Origin: Flavobacteriales bacterium
Lineage (GTDB): Bacteria > Bacteroidota > Bacteroidia > Flavobacteriales > Flavobacteriaceae
Reading direction: 5' to 3'
Assembly: GCA_017303755.1 (NCBI GenBank)
Contig: JAFLBS010000003.1
Coordinates: forward strand, 62,001-126,000
DNA length: 64,000 nt
Under the pieces are notes generated by a model. That model did not search any database and was not told the DNA's origin. It saw only the letters and a program-made list of their open reading frames with translations. Position numbers and translations under genes: made by a program. The first letter of the stretch is position 1. Every line of letters begins with the position of its first letter. Positions 7,898 through 16,470 of this stretch are shown here, in pieces.

Positions 7898-8341
7898 ATG
7901 TGGATTCATATCTTGGTTTTTATACTCACGTTTTGCATCATGGAATTCATGGCGTGGTTTACTCATAAGTACGTTATGCACGGATTTTTATGGGTTTTGC
8001 ATGCCGATCATCACAAAAAAGATCACGATTCGTGGTTTGAGCGCAATGACGCCTTTTTCATCTTTTACGCTGTAGTGAGTATTGGTTGTTTCTTGCTCTG
8101 GAAATACAATATTTTAGAAATTGGTATTTCGATTGGATTGGGAATTTTTGCGTATGGAATGGCTTATTTTATCGTTCATGATATCTTTATTCACCAACGA
8201 TTTAAATTGTTCCGCAATGCCGATAATATTTATGCAAAAGGTGTTCGTAGAGCGCATAAAATGCATCATAAACACATTGGCAAAGAACATGGTGAATGTT
8301 TTGGGATGCTTTTTGTTCCTTTCAAATATTTTAAAAAATAA
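7898..8341 (+). CDS. crtZ: beta-carotene hydroxylase (CrtZ)
   Basis: A 147-residue membrane protein of the fatty acid hydroxylase superfamily. Di-iron histidine boxes are all present: HKYVMH, HADHHKKDHD, HDIFIHQRF, and RRAHKMHHKHIGKEHGECFG. About four hydrophobic segments surround them. The enzyme hydroxylates the rings of beta-carotene to give zeaxanthin, the yellow pigment common in Flavobacterium. It lies in line with crtI and crtB but is separated by repeats. Lycopene cyclase (crtY), needed to make its substrate, is not in the window and must lie elsewhere. Confidence 0.93.
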   Translation: MWIHILVFILTFCIMEFMAWFTHKYVMHGFLWVLHADHHKKDHDSWFERNDAFFIFYAVVSIGCFLLWKYNILEIGISIGLGIFAYGMAYFIVHDIFIHQRFKLFRNADNIYAKGVRRAHKMHHKHIGKEHGECFGMLFVPFKYFKK

Positions 8342-8394
8342 ATCACCAAGGACTAAAGTCCATAGATTTGATTGCACCGATTGAAAGTTTGCAT

Positions 8395-8475
8395 TTGAAA
8401 TTATTTATTCGACACAAATTTCACAAATTATCTCAAATAAATTCGTGAAGATTCGTGTAATTAGTGTAGAATTTT
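8395..8475. repeat. AT-rich imperfect repeats in the crtZ/DUF4252 convergent gap
   Basis: Repeated words such as CACAAATTTCACAAATT and TTCGTGAAGATTCGTGTAATTAGTGT form a degenerate tandem-like stretch. Similar intergenic filler occurs widely in Flavobacterium genomes. No reading frame or RNA is supported. Confidence 0.4.
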
Positions 8476-8528
8476 TTTGAAGCTAAATGCACTGAAAGTG
8501 AATAGTTTTCAATCTATTTTGAGAACCA

Positions 8529-8566
8529 TAAAAAAACCGATTCTGTAATGGAATCGGTTTTCTTTT
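8529..8566. terminator. terminator downstream of the DUF4252 operon
   Basis: AAAACCGATTC / GAATCGGTTTT stem with loop TGTAATG-like and A/T runs on both sides; the convergent crtZ transcript could also use it. Confidence 0.8.
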
Positions 8567-8589
8567 AACAACTAAACTCAACTTTATAT

Positions 8590-9123
8590 TTATTGCATCA
8601 AACCTTGTAAGGGTTTTAGCTGCTCTAAATCGATATTTGATTTTTGTAGCAACGATAACATCGTCATGATGTGCGTTGGGTTCATTTCATCTCCCGTTAC
8701 TCTTATTACTGCAAATCCGTTTTCTTTCTTATTGGCGTATAAAATAAACTCGTCGATTTTATCTTCAGTTCCCACAAAACTTATGGATGCGCCTTGACTG
8801 CCCGAACCTACTTTAATCAATTGTTGGTATTCTTTGTCTTTCAAAATAGCATTCAATTTGTCTTTTTCAACTTGGTATTCTTTTTGATTTTTATCGGTCG
8901 ATTTAAAAGCGATGATGTTCACTTTATCAAAAGCATTCAAGGCTTGTTTTTGCTCAGAAGTAAGCGAACTTTCATCCAATCTTAAAATGTTAGACGATAA
9001 ATCCAACGCGATAAAATCTTTCTTTTCCGAATTCTCTACAAAAAACTTTTGAAGAGTAGGTTCGCCATTGCAACTTACTAAAAGTAAACTTGCTGCTATC
9101 GCTAAATATACTATATATCTCAT
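8590..9123 (-). CDS. DUF4252 lipoprotein (distal gene of the sigma-factor operon)
   Basis: A 177-residue protein from the MRYIVYLAI start; an upstream ATG at 9147 adds eight residues that do not extend the signal peptide sensibly. The signal peptide ends in a lipobox (LLLVSC). The rest matches the DUF4252 family, with a beta-alpha repeat containing IIAFKSTDKNQKEY, then FVGTEDKIDEFILYAN and FAVIRVTGDEMNP. DUF4252 proteins of Bacteroidetes have no assigned function and often sit beside an ECF sigma factor and its anti-sigma protein, as here. A hairpin separates it from the gene upstream, so expression may be partly independent. Confidence 0.85.
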   Translation of the reverse strand: MRYIVYLAIAASLLLVSCNGEPTLQKFFVENSEKKDFIALDLSSNILRLDESSLTSEQKQALNAFDKVNIIAFKSTDKNQKEYQVEKDKLNAILKDKEYQQLIKVGSGSQGASISFVGTEDKIDEFILYANKKENGFAVIRVTGDEMNPTHIMTMLSLLQKSNIDLEQLKPLQGLMQ

Positions 9124-9135
9124 GATTACAATTTT

Positions 9136-9166
9136 AAAAAACCTCACAGATGACTATGAGGTTTTA
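9136..9166 (-). terminator. hairpin between the two DUF4252 genes
   Basis: On the minus strand, an AAAACCTCA / TGAGGTTTT stem is followed by a T-run. It lies after the stop codon of the proximal DUF4252 gene, so it could attenuate read-through into the distal one. Confidence 0.6.
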
Positions 9167-9170
9167 TGTA

Positions 9171-9695
9171 TTATTTTCTTCCTTTTCCTGCTTTTTCCAA
9201 CTCAGCACCACCAGGCAATTTCATTTTATCAGTCAATGCTGATAATTCGTCTAAGTCGAAGTTTCCGGTTAACGACATCAATACGGTTTCCTCTTTACCA
9301 GAACCATCAATAAACATTAAAAGTTCTTTTACTTGTGAATCGGTTGCGCCAGATTTTACGTAAATTTTTACGCTTTTACCTTTTTCTGTGATGCGCATTA
9401 ATTCTTCTAAACCAGCTGTTTTTAAGTATTTATCAGCGGTGGCTTTCATATCGGCCGCCTTTTTGGTGTTGCTCGTCACAAACACTTTCAGGTTTTCTAA
9501 TTTTTTAATCAGATCTATGTATTGTTTTGACTCTTTGTCTTTTACATTCATTTTACTCATCATTGAAAACATTTTTGGGCTTACAATAACAGTTTGAATT
9601 TGTTCGTCGTTGTCAAATTTGTCAAACACTGATTGTTGTGCAAAAAGGCTGCTTGACATTAAAAACAAAGCGATTACTACTACTAATTTTCTCAT
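9171..9695 (-). CDS. DUF4252 secreted protein (proximal)
   Basis: A 174-residue exported protein with a standard signal peptide (MRKLVVVIALFLMSSSLFAQ) and no lipobox. The mature part matches DUF4252: QTVIVSPKMFSMMSKM, then LKVFVTSNTKKAADMKATADKYL, and FIDGSGKEETVLMSLTGNFDLDELS. It is a paralogue of the lipoprotein gene just downstream; one copy is lipidated and the other is periplasmic, which suggests a membrane-tethered and soluble pair. It is the third gene of a sigma/anti-sigma operon. No enzymatic motif is evident. Confidence 0.85.
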   Translation of the reverse strand: MRKLVVVIALFLMSSSLFAQQSVFDKFDNDEQIQTVIVSPKMFSMMSKMNVKDKESKQYIDLIKKLENLKVFVTSNTKKAADMKATADKYLKTAGLEELMRITEKGKSVKIYVKSGATDSQVKELLMFIDGSGKEETVLMSLTGNFDLDELSALTDKMKLPGGAELEKAGKGRK

Positions 9696-9740
9696 GATTT
9701 CTATTTTTTAACTGTTCGCCTAAGCGATTTGATTAATGAT

Positions 9741-10193
9741 TTATTTTTTAAAAATTTTGTTTTTGGTACTCTCGTATTCGTTAATATAACTTACACTTTC
9801 TATGCCAACATTTAATTTCTCAGAAACTAAATCCAAGGCTTTTTGTGTTTCTGCCATGGCCAACTCCGGATTATCATACGTTCCTAATTCTCCTGCGGGT
9901 TGAACTGCTTCAGTTTCTAAAAATCTAAAAGTGACTACTCCAAACACTATAACAATACTTGCTGCAATCGATAACCACAATACATTAAACTGTTTTCTAG
10001 GTTGTAATGGAACCGATTTTGTAAATTGGTGTTCTTTGGCTTGGGTGAAATAACCAAACACATCGCGGTATTGCTCTAAATGCTGCGCAACATCTGAAGA
10101 AGAAAAATAGGCCTTCAATTCTCTTTCTTCGGCAATACTGGTTTGACCTTCAAAGTACTTGTCTATTAACTGTTCTATTCTAACTAATTCCAT
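9741..10193 (-). CDS. probable anti-sigma factor, single-pass membrane protein
   Basis: A 150-residue protein. The N-terminal 50 residues (RIEQLIDKYFEGQTSIAEERELKAYF) resemble the cytoplasmic start of Bacteroidetes anti-sigma proteins. One transmembrane helix lies near residues 74-91 (VLWLSIAASIVIVFGVVTF), leaving a C-terminal periplasmic tail of about 60 residues that ends in KNKIFKK. Its start codon overlaps the 3' end of the ECF sigma gene by 14 bases, which is the usual arrangement for a sigma/anti-sigma pair. I infer that it holds the sigma factor inactive at the membrane; the inducing signal is unknown. Confidence 0.7.
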   Translation of the reverse strand: MELVRIEQLIDKYFEGQTSIAEERELKAYFSSSDVAQHLEQYRDVFGYFTQAKEHQFTKSVPLQPRKQFNVLWLSIAASIVIVFGVVTFRFLETEAVQPAGELGTYDNPELAMAETQKALDLVSEKLNVGIESVSYINEYESTKNKIFKK

Positions 10194-10689
10194 AATTATG
10201 GGTTTGTGTCATTGTTTCTCTAATCGTTTTTCTAGCTCTCGAAAGAGCAACTCGCACTGCCGTTTCGTTCATTTCTAATATTTTGCCAATTTCTTCAAAT
10301 TCCATTTCTTCAATCTCTCGCATTTGAACAATCAACTTTTGTTGTTCTGGCAAATCGTTTATTATTTTTTCTACCCAATTCCAACTGTCTACATCTTCCA
10401 TTTTTTTTTGTAAACCCGAATCGTTCGAGGAATAATTACTGTGTACTAATGTCAGGTTCGAAGCGCGTTTCGATTTCAACTGATCCAAACAATAATTCTT
10501 AGTCATTGTCATTGCCATGGCTTCTACGCTTTTCAGTTCACCCAAACTTTCGTTTTTATTCCACAATTTCACCAGAACTTCTTGAGTAGCATCTTCTGCT
10601 TCTTCTCTGCTCACAAGCAACCGCTTTGCCATTCTAAACACTTTGTCCTTAAACGGAGTAATGATGGTTAAAAATTCGTTTTGGTTCAT
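10180..10689 (-). CDS. ECF-type RNA polymerase sigma factor
   Basis: A 169-residue sigma-70 family protein with only regions 2 and 4. Region 2 is FKDKVFRMAKRLLVSREEAEDATQEV in pieces at residues 12-40, including the DATQEVLVKLW segment. Region 4 is LPEQQKLIVQMREIEEMEF through ETAVRVALSRARK (about residues 112-158), the -35-binding helix-turn-helix. It heads an operon with an overlapping anti-sigma-like gene and two DUF4252 genes, which suggests an autoregulated envelope response. The inducing condition cannot be told from sequence. Confidence 0.92.
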   Translation of the reverse strand: MNQNEFLTIITPFKDKVFRMAKRLLVSREEAEDATQEVLVKLWNKNESLGELKSVEAMAMTMTKNYCLDQLKSKRASNLTLVHSNYSSNDSGLQKKMEDVDSWNWVEKIINDLPEQQKLIVQMREIEEMEFEEIGKILEMNETAVRVALSRARKTIRETMTQTHNYGIS

Positions 10690-11042
10690 GTTGATTGCTT
10701 GTTATATAGTGAAGACGAAACACAATTTATTTTGTTACAGTAAAGGTAACTTTTTTTTTTGAAGCAATCTCGTCTTAAAGACGAGAGGGCATTTTTGGTA
10801 ATCCATTTTCCCGCTTTCCGTTGCAATTCCGCTGCGCTACATTTCCTACAACCTGCCTGCCGGCAGGCAGGTCGGGGCTAAAAAATAACTCTTGACTATT
10901 ATTTTAGTTATGCTGAAAATTTACCAACTTAGAAAATGAATTGCGAGTTATTTTATTAGTTTTGTTTTGACATTAATTAGAGGCAAAGATTACAAATCGC
11001 ACTATTAGAGATTAATTTTAAAGAAAAATAATAAATTAAAAG
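10690..11042. other. 353-base gap holding repeat copy C
   Basis: Between the divergent sigma-factor gene and the orphan gene at 11043. It contains the GC-rich repeat at 10809-10880; the remainder is AT-rich and should hold promoters for both genes, but no well-spaced TTG/TAnnTTTG pair stands out. Confidence 0.5.
10809..10880 (-). repeat. intergenic repeat family, copy C
   Basis: Read on the minus strand it starts TAGCCCCGACCTGCC, includes a perfect 22-bp palindrome (10851-10872), continues GTTGTAGGAAATGTAGCGCAG and ends AACGGAAAGCGGGA. Its first half is nearly identical to copy A at 7698-7726. Confidence 0.75.
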
Positions 11043-11663
11043 ATGATAGTTGAATATAGAAATTTAGACAACCAAAAAATAACTTCTCAAAAAGCATTTC
11101 ACATAGAAGAGTATAGTGAAGTTCATATTGATGAAATATCGGGCTTGATAAAAATTGAGAAATTTTTTTCAAATAAAGAACTACTAGCTATAAATTATTA
11201 TTTAGATTCTTCGGAAAATGAATTGGATAAAATTAATGAAGTTAGAAATCTAAGTGATCGATTTTGGATAACAACTAGAGAGTATTATAATGGTCTTTTA
11301 ATAGAAGATACAAAAGATTTTAGTAATAATGCTGTACTTGGATTTCATTCTAGAAATTTACATAACAATAAAGGTGAAGTTATTTGTAGAGAAGAGTTAG
11401 ATTTAAATACACATTTGCCTCTTTATGAAAATACTGTAAAATATTTATTTAACGATTCAGGAGATGAATTGTTGGAAGCTACTTACAATTCAGATGGAAG
11501 TTTAGAATATATAACTTATAAACCTGACTACTACAATAATCAAGATTGGGAATCATATGATCGAACAAGTTTCTATGAATTGCAGTCAAAGTTCAAAAAA
11601 GATTTAAGCTATTATTTGATTGCAACCCTAGAATCACCTCTCATCTGCAAAGAGTTTTTATAA
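11043..11663 (+). CDS. hypothetical protein, orphan gene between repeats
   Basis: A 206-residue soluble protein that I do not recognise. It has no signal peptide or membrane segment and is rich in Asn, Asp, Glu and Tyr; a hydrophilic mix of beta-strands is likely (KTVKYLF-like and SLEYITYKPDYYNNQDW segments). Size and composition recall small cytoplasmic immunity-type proteins, but no toxin gene is adjacent and I do not assign that role. It is strongly AT-rich compared with the operon to its left. Copies of one intergenic repeat family lie on both sides (10809-10880 and 11737-11877), suggesting an inserted cassette. Confidence 0.6.
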   Translation: MIVEYRNLDNQKITSQKAFHIEEYSEVHIDEISGLIKIEKFFSNKELLAINYYLDSSENELDKINEVRNLSDRFWITTREYYNGLLIEDTKDFSNNAVLGFHSRNLHNNKGEVICREELDLNTHLPLYENTVKYLFNDSGDELLEATYNSDGSLEYITYKPDYYNNQDWESYDRTSFYELQSKFKKDLSYYLIATLESPLICKEFL

Positions 11664-12039
11664 AAAACTGTGCAAATGTCTCTTGACTTTGCAGAATTTT
11701 ATATTAATGATGAACGTCTGTTTAAAACCATTATCCTAGCCCTGATAGTAGTGGAAAGCCCACAAGCGTAAAAAGTAGTTTTTGTTGGCTTACAGAAGCG
11801 ACCAACGGAAGCTTTTGAAAGACTTACAAAAACATTTTTTAGGCTGAGGACTTGAAACGGATAGCAGGATTTGCTTCTGAAAATTTTGAATAGTCAACTT
11901 GGAATTTTGAATTTTGAATTTGTAAAGACAAGGATGATTTTACTGCACATCATTTTTTTTTAGCTTTTAAAACAAGTCAAGGTTAAAATATTCCATAGCA
12001 TCAAAAAAATGTTTAAATTTGAAATAAAAAAGTTCGAAT
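11664..12039. other. 376-base gap holding repeat copy B
   Basis: Contains the repeat at 11737-11877, then AT-rich low-complexity DNA (GAATTTTGAATTTTGAATTT). A -7-like TAAATTTG lies at 12014-12021 ahead of the S41 protease gene, without a clear -33 element. Confidence 0.5.
11737..11877 (+). repeat. intergenic repeat family, copy B
   Basis: Starts TAGCCCTGATAGTAGTGG, then AAAGCCC, TGTTGGCTTACAGAAGCGAC, CCAACGGAAGC, AGACTTACAAAAA, and ends AACGGATAGCAGGATTTGC. Blocks and order match copy A at 7698-7851. Confidence 0.7.
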
Positions 12040-13452
12040 ATGAAAAAGAAACTAATTATAGCCAATCTATTACTACTATTATTGGTTGGAATTGGATGTA
12101 CCAAAGACGATTTGTCCGTTCCAGAAGAACTTCGTATCAACAACTTCATTTGGAAAGGTTTGAATCAATACTATTTGTGGCAAGCTGACGTACCTAATTT
12201 GGCTGACGATCGTTTTGCCAATCAAGATGCGTTAAATAATTTTTTATCGGGATATTCCAACCCAACTACCTTATTCAATAGTTTACGAGTAGACTCTTCC
12301 ATCGATCGGTTCAGTGTAATTTATAGTGACTACGATGTATTAGAAGGCATTCTTTCGGGTAATACTTTAAACAATGGTGTTGACTTTGGTTTGCGCTACA
12401 AAACGGGAAGTTCAACTGATATTTTTGGTTGGGTTCGCTACATTCTTCCCAACTCCAATGCATCAACACAAAACATTCAACGTGGTACCATTTTTTATGC
12501 TGTAAACGGAACACCGTTGACGGCTAGTAATTATCAATCGCTACTTTCTGCCACTACTTATACATTAAATTTAGCTGATTACGACAACGGAAACATCACA
12601 CCCAACGGACAATCAGTAACATTGACCAAAACTCAATTAGCAGAAAATCCGGTTTATGCCATCAACACTTATATTCAAGGTAATAAAAAAATTGGGTATT
12701 TAATGTACAACGGATTTTACTCTCAATACGAAAACCAATTGAATGATGCCTTCGGACAATTAAAAGCAGAAAATATAACGCATTTGGTTCTTGATTTGCG
12801 CTACAATTCGGGTGGTTCAATTGCAACCGCAACCCGTTTGGCTAGTTTAATTACGGGTCAATTTACAGGAAGTGTTTTTGCTAAACAACAATGGAATGCC
12901 AAACTCGATGCGTATTGGTTACAAAACAACCCAAGTTCGCTGTTCAATTACTTCACAACCACTACTGGAAGTGGAAGTGTATTGAATAGTTTAAACCTAA
13001 CTAAAGTCTATATTTTAACAACAAAAAGTACCGCTTCTGCGAGTGAATTAGTCATCAACGGCTTAAAATCCTACATTGACGTCATTCAAATTGGCGATAC
13101 CACTACAGGAAAAAATGTGGGTTCTGTAACGTTATACGATTCTCCTAATTTTGCAAAATCAGGTGCGAATCCGAATCATAAATACGCCATGCAGCCTCTA
13201 GTTTTAAAAACGGTAAATGCCGATGGTTTTGGCGATTATCAAAGCGGATTAACTTCTACTATTCAACAATTAGAAGATTACGGAAATTTAGGTGTAATTG
13301 GTGATGCAACCGAACCTTTATTAGCCACAGCCATCAATCAAATCATTACTAGCGGTCGAATGATGCAACAACCCGAGAAAACATTTATATATTGCTCCGA
13401 CTCAAAAGCAATCGAACCGTTGCGAAGCGAGATGTATATTGAATTGAAATAA
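12040..13452 (+). CDS. S41 (C-terminal processing) family peptidase lipoprotein
   Basis: A 470-residue lipoprotein with lipobox Cys20 (LLVGIGC). Residues about 90-200 resemble a PDZ-like domain (GTIFYAVNGTPLTASNYQSL), and residues 215-430 form the S41 protease fold: HLVLDLRYNSGGSI, then TKSTASASELVINGL with the likely nucleophile Ser333 or Ser335, and IGDTTTGKNVGS with the general-base Lys. Such proteins are cell-surface or periplasmic serine proteases that cleave C-terminal regions of substrates; the substrate is unknown. It stands alone between a repeat region and a terminator shared with the convergent btuG-like gene. Confidence 0.88.
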   Translation: MKKKLIIANLLLLLLVGIGCTKDDLSVPEELRINNFIWKGLNQYYLWQADVPNLADDRFANQDALNNFLSGYSNPTTLFNSLRVDSSIDRFSVIYSDYDVLEGILSGNTLNNGVDFGLRYKTGSSTDIFGWVRYILPNSNASTQNIQRGTIFYAVNGTPLTASNYQSLLSATTYTLNLADYDNGNITPNGQSVTLTKTQLAENPVYAINTYIQGNKKIGYLMYNGFYSQYENQLNDAFGQLKAENITHLVLDLRYNSGGSIATATRLASLITGQFTGSVFAKQQWNAKLDAYWLQNNPSSLFNYFTTTTGSGSVLNSLNLTKVYILTTKSTASASELVINGLKSYIDVIQIGDTTTGKNVGSVTLYDSPNFAKSGANPNHKYAMQPLVLKTVNADGFGDYQSGLTSTIQQLEDYGNLGVIGDATEPLLATAINQIITSGRMMQQPEKTFIYCSDSKAIEPLRSEMYIELK

Positions 13453-13488
13453 AAAAAAAGGCTTTCTGATGGAAAGCCTTTTTTTTTA
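13451..13488. terminator. terminator after the S41 peptidase gene
   Basis: AAAAGGCTTTC / GAAAGCCTTTT-type stem around TGATG, with A-run before and T-run after, between convergent genes. Confidence 0.9.
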
Positions 13489-13530
13489 TTTCAATTCAAA
13501 ATTCCAAGTTGAATATTCATTATTTAAAAA

Positions 13531-14598
13531 TTAATTAAAATAAAACCCAGCCGGAATCACACCAACTGTTTTACTCGAAACTAAATCACCAGTTAAAGTA
13601 TACACGTAGATTTTACCGTTCGAACTGTAATCACCTGCATCGCCAACGTATATTTTATTATTTTTCACAGCAAAACTGTACACTCCATAAACGCCTTGAT
13701 CAGTAGTGCTGAAAATTGGAGTTGTGGGAAAACTAGTTGATATCAGTGCCATTTGAAAAATATCCGAATCAACAGTATAATAAAAACTATTATTTTCAAT
13801 ATCCAAATTAGATGGATGAGTTGAAGTGGTAAAATTAATTGTACTATCAACCGTATTACTCAATAGATTAATTTTTGACAAACTACCAGCTGTTTCACTT
13901 CCTGACCATGATGGTTTTCCTCCATTTAAAACATATAATTCATCATTTTTAATTTCTAATGAATTCGGCACATCACCCACAGCGATAGAAGAAACTGAAT
14001 TAGTAATTGTATTTATCACTGAAACTGTAGAACCGAATCCGAAACCACCAGCATGTGCTACATAAATTTTTGAATTATAAACAACCATTCGCTCTGGACC
14101 TTCAGCAACAGAAATTGGAGTTAACAATGAATTATTCGCCAAATTAATCACCGCAATATAATCATCCGAAGGACTTGAACCATTTCCCCAATTGGAAACA
14201 TAACCTTTACCATTGTTAAAAACAATGTAACGCGGATTGGATAAACCTGTAGAAATGGTTCCGACATGAGTCATAGTATAGCGATTGACAATTTCAATTT
14301 TATTCGAAACATTCAAAACAATATAAGCTAAATTGTCGTAAAAACCGACATCTTGAGCTGTATCACCCAATGTTATAGTCGGATTTACAAGCGAAAAAAT
14401 ATTATCTTGAAAAACAGTCAAATCATCAGACAAATACGACACAGAAGCGTTACCATTGCCAAATCCACCTTGATTTAAGACCAAAACACCGTTATCATAA
14501 GCTCCAAGTGGAGTTTCATTAACTTCATCGTCGTTACTACACGAAGTTAAAAATGTCATTCCAAAAAATAATACCAAGGCTAGTCGTTTCAATTTCAT
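13531..14598 (-). CDS. BtuG-like surface lipoprotein, YncE-type beta-propeller
   Basis: A 355-residue lipoprotein with lipobox Cys20 (FLTSC) followed by acidic SNDDE, a surface-export type signal. The mature part is a chain of about seven YncE-like blades (YNVLVLNQGG-type, then RYIVFNNGKGYVSNWG, KIYVAHAGGFGFGSTV, NSLEIKNDELYVLNGG, NKIYVGDAGDY). The gene follows btuB by six bases on the same strand, behind a cobalamin riboswitch. In gut Bacteroides, propeller lipoproteins called BtuG bind B12 with very high affinity on top of BtuB. I infer the same role here from fold, lipidation and position; sequence similarity to Bacteroides BtuG itself was not tested. Confidence 0.75.
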   Translation of the reverse strand: MKLKRLALVLFFGMTFLTSCSNDDEVNETPLGAYDNGVLVLNQGGFGNGNASVSYLSDDLTVFQDNIFSLVNPTITLGDTAQDVGFYDNLAYIVLNVSNKIEIVNRYTMTHVGTISTGLSNPRYIVFNNGKGYVSNWGNGSSPSDDYIAVINLANNSLLTPISVAEGPERMVVYNSKIYVAHAGGFGFGSTVSVINTITNSVSSIAVGDVPNSLEIKNDELYVLNGGKPSWSGSETAGSLSKINLLSNTVDSTINFTTSTHPSNLDIENNSFYYTVDSDIFQMALISTSFPTTPIFSTTDQGVYGVYSFAVKNNKIYVGDAGDYSSNGKIYVYTLTGDLVSSKTVGVIPAGFYFN

Positions 14599-14604
14599 AA
14601 TAAT

Positions 14605-16428
14605 TTAAAGATTTATATTAAAGTTTAGTGTGTAATTTCTTCCAGGGAAAGGTCGTTGTGCCACCGATTGATAATTTTCATTAAAAACATTTTGCACTCT
14701 AAAACCTAATGTACATTTTTTGAAAATGTCGTATTCAATTCCGCTATTGACAACAGTATATTCTTTCAATTTATACTCATTATCCAACGAAGTAAAAACT
14801 TGACCGTTAAAAAGATAATTGCTGTAAAAAGTGATTTTTTTATACGAATAAGCAACACTTGCTGTCATTTTATGGTACGGAACATAAATGAGTTGCTTCT
14901 GCGTTTGTTCGTTTTCTGAAATGGTATAAGAGTAATTCGTCCCCAATTCTATGGAATGATTCGAATTCAATTTACGCTTATAATTGAGATTGGCTTCTAA
15001 TCCGTAAGCTGTAACTTTCTCAGTGTTTATTGGTTGCCACAAACCCGTATCATTGGGTTTCCAACTGATTAAATCAGTAAGTGAATTGTAAAATCCGGTA
15101 ACAGAAAGTGAAGTGTTCTTTAGTTTAATTTCCTGACTCAATTCGAATTGATGAGCCGTTTCAGGCTTTAAATTGGGATTCCCGCCTTGTTGCCAATACA
15201 AATCATTGAAAGTGGGTATTCGGAAGTTTTTAGAATAATTAAATTTTAAATGATAATATTTAGTGGCGTTGTAGTGTAAACCGATTGAATACAAAAACGG
15301 ACTTTCATAATTATTAGTTACTTCTTTTCTGAAATTGATTTCATAACTCAATTGATTCAACAATTGGTGTTTCATCAAAAAAACACTTGAAAAAACTCCT
15401 CTTCTATTTTCATTCAAATCAGAACCAAAACCTTTGGTATGAGTATAATCCAATAAGGTGTTGAATGTGATTTTCTGTGAAAAACGATACAACAAATCGT
15501 ATTTTAACAGAGCGGTTTCTGCTTTTCCAAAACTGAAATTGGGTTGGTCTTTGTCTTCAAAATACTGATATTTCTCTGATAAATAAGCCGCTTTTACAGT
15601 CGAAACAAAAGCATTGTGCTCAACCATTAATTCGGCTAAATTTCGGAAATTTAAATCGGCGTACTTACTCTTAGAAGGCGCCGCGAGTGTTCCTGAAAAA
15701 TGACGTTCTCCATCGTACCATTGGCTGTAGAATTTCAAATGGCTTTTGGGATTGATCTTATAACCTAAAATAGCATTTAAACTGGTGTTGTAAAATTGAC
15801 CATTTTCGTTTTTTTGATTGGTGTTTAAATACGGATAGTCATTATCAGAACTATTTCTAGAAACCACTATTTGCGAACTCCATTTAACATCGGAAGCAGT
15901 GAATTTATAATTCGCGTTCAACGTATTGAAACTTCCATAACTCCCAAAAAACTGATTGGATAATTGCTTTTTGAATTCGACCGAATTATTCAAATGTATG
16001 CTTCCTCCAATGGCATTTGAGCCGTAAATGGAACTTCCGCCACCTGCGCGAACCACAATCGAATTGTAATTATTGCTGACAATCGTATTAAAATCGGTTT
16101 GACCGTTGAGTTGCGAATTGATGTTGATTCCGTTCCAAATTACTGCGGTTTGTTGTGCTGTGGTTCCGCGAAACGAAGGCGATGAAACCATTCCCAAACC
16201 GTTTTCTTTGAAATAAATAGTCGAATTATAATTGAGTAGCGAAGTCAATGAAGCCGCATTTTTCTGAACAATCGAATCCGTAAAAGTGGTAGTGGTTTTA
16301 GATTTTGAAAAACGGTTCAATTGTGTATCAGAAATGATTACATGCTTGAGGTGAATAGTATCCATTTGTCCCAAAGCAAATTGGCACAACAACAACAATA
16401 GTAAAAGAAAACCTTTTTTTCTAGTCAT
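14605..16428 (-). CDS. btuB: TonB-dependent cobalamin receptor
   Basis: A 607-residue outer-membrane receptor with a signal peptide ending QFALGQ. The plug domain covers about residues 25-150 (LNRFSKSKTTTTFTDSIVQ in part, FRGTTAQQTAVIWNGININS, and GSSIYGSNAIGGSIHL), and the rest is a 22-strand barrel with aromatic strand ends, closing with YTLNFNINL. Its leader contains a cobalamin riboswitch, which strongly supports B12 or a corrinoid as substrate. The BtuG-like lipoprotein follows in the same transcript. Its length is like E. coli BtuB. Confidence 0.9.
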   Translation of the reverse strand: MTRKKGFLLLLLLLCQFALGQMDTIHLKHVIISDTQLNRFSKSKTTTTFTDSIVQKNAASLTSLLNYNSTIYFKENGLGMVSSPSFRGTTAQQTAVIWNGININSQLNGQTDFNTIVSNNYNSIVVRAGGGSSIYGSNAIGGSIHLNNSVEFKKQLSNQFFGSYGSFNTLNANYKFTASDVKWSSQIVVSRNSSDNDYPYLNTNQKNENGQFYNTSLNAILGYKINPKSHLKFYSQWYDGERHFSGTLAAPSKSKYADLNFRNLAELMVEHNAFVSTVKAAYLSEKYQYFEDKDQPNFSFGKAETALLKYDLLYRFSQKITFNTLLDYTHTKGFGSDLNENRRGVFSSVFLMKHQLLNQLSYEINFRKEVTNNYESPFLYSIGLHYNATKYYHLKFNYSKNFRIPTFNDLYWQQGGNPNLKPETAHQFELSQEIKLKNTSLSVTGFYNSLTDLISWKPNDTGLWQPINTEKVTAYGLEANLNYKRKLNSNHSIELGTNYSYTISENEQTQKQLIYVPYHKMTASVAYSYKKITFYSNYLFNGQVFTSLDNEYKLKEYTVVNSGIEYDIFKKCTLGFRVQNVFNENYQSVAQRPFPGRNYTLNFNINL

Positions 16429-16470
16429 AATCTCTGAATCTTTTTTCCCGAAGATTCGATATTGGTTAAG

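Noticed and set aside
8121-8384. 87-residue frames on both strands inside crtZ
   Set aside because: They overlap crtZ, whose histidine boxes are complete; neither shadow frame resembles a protein.
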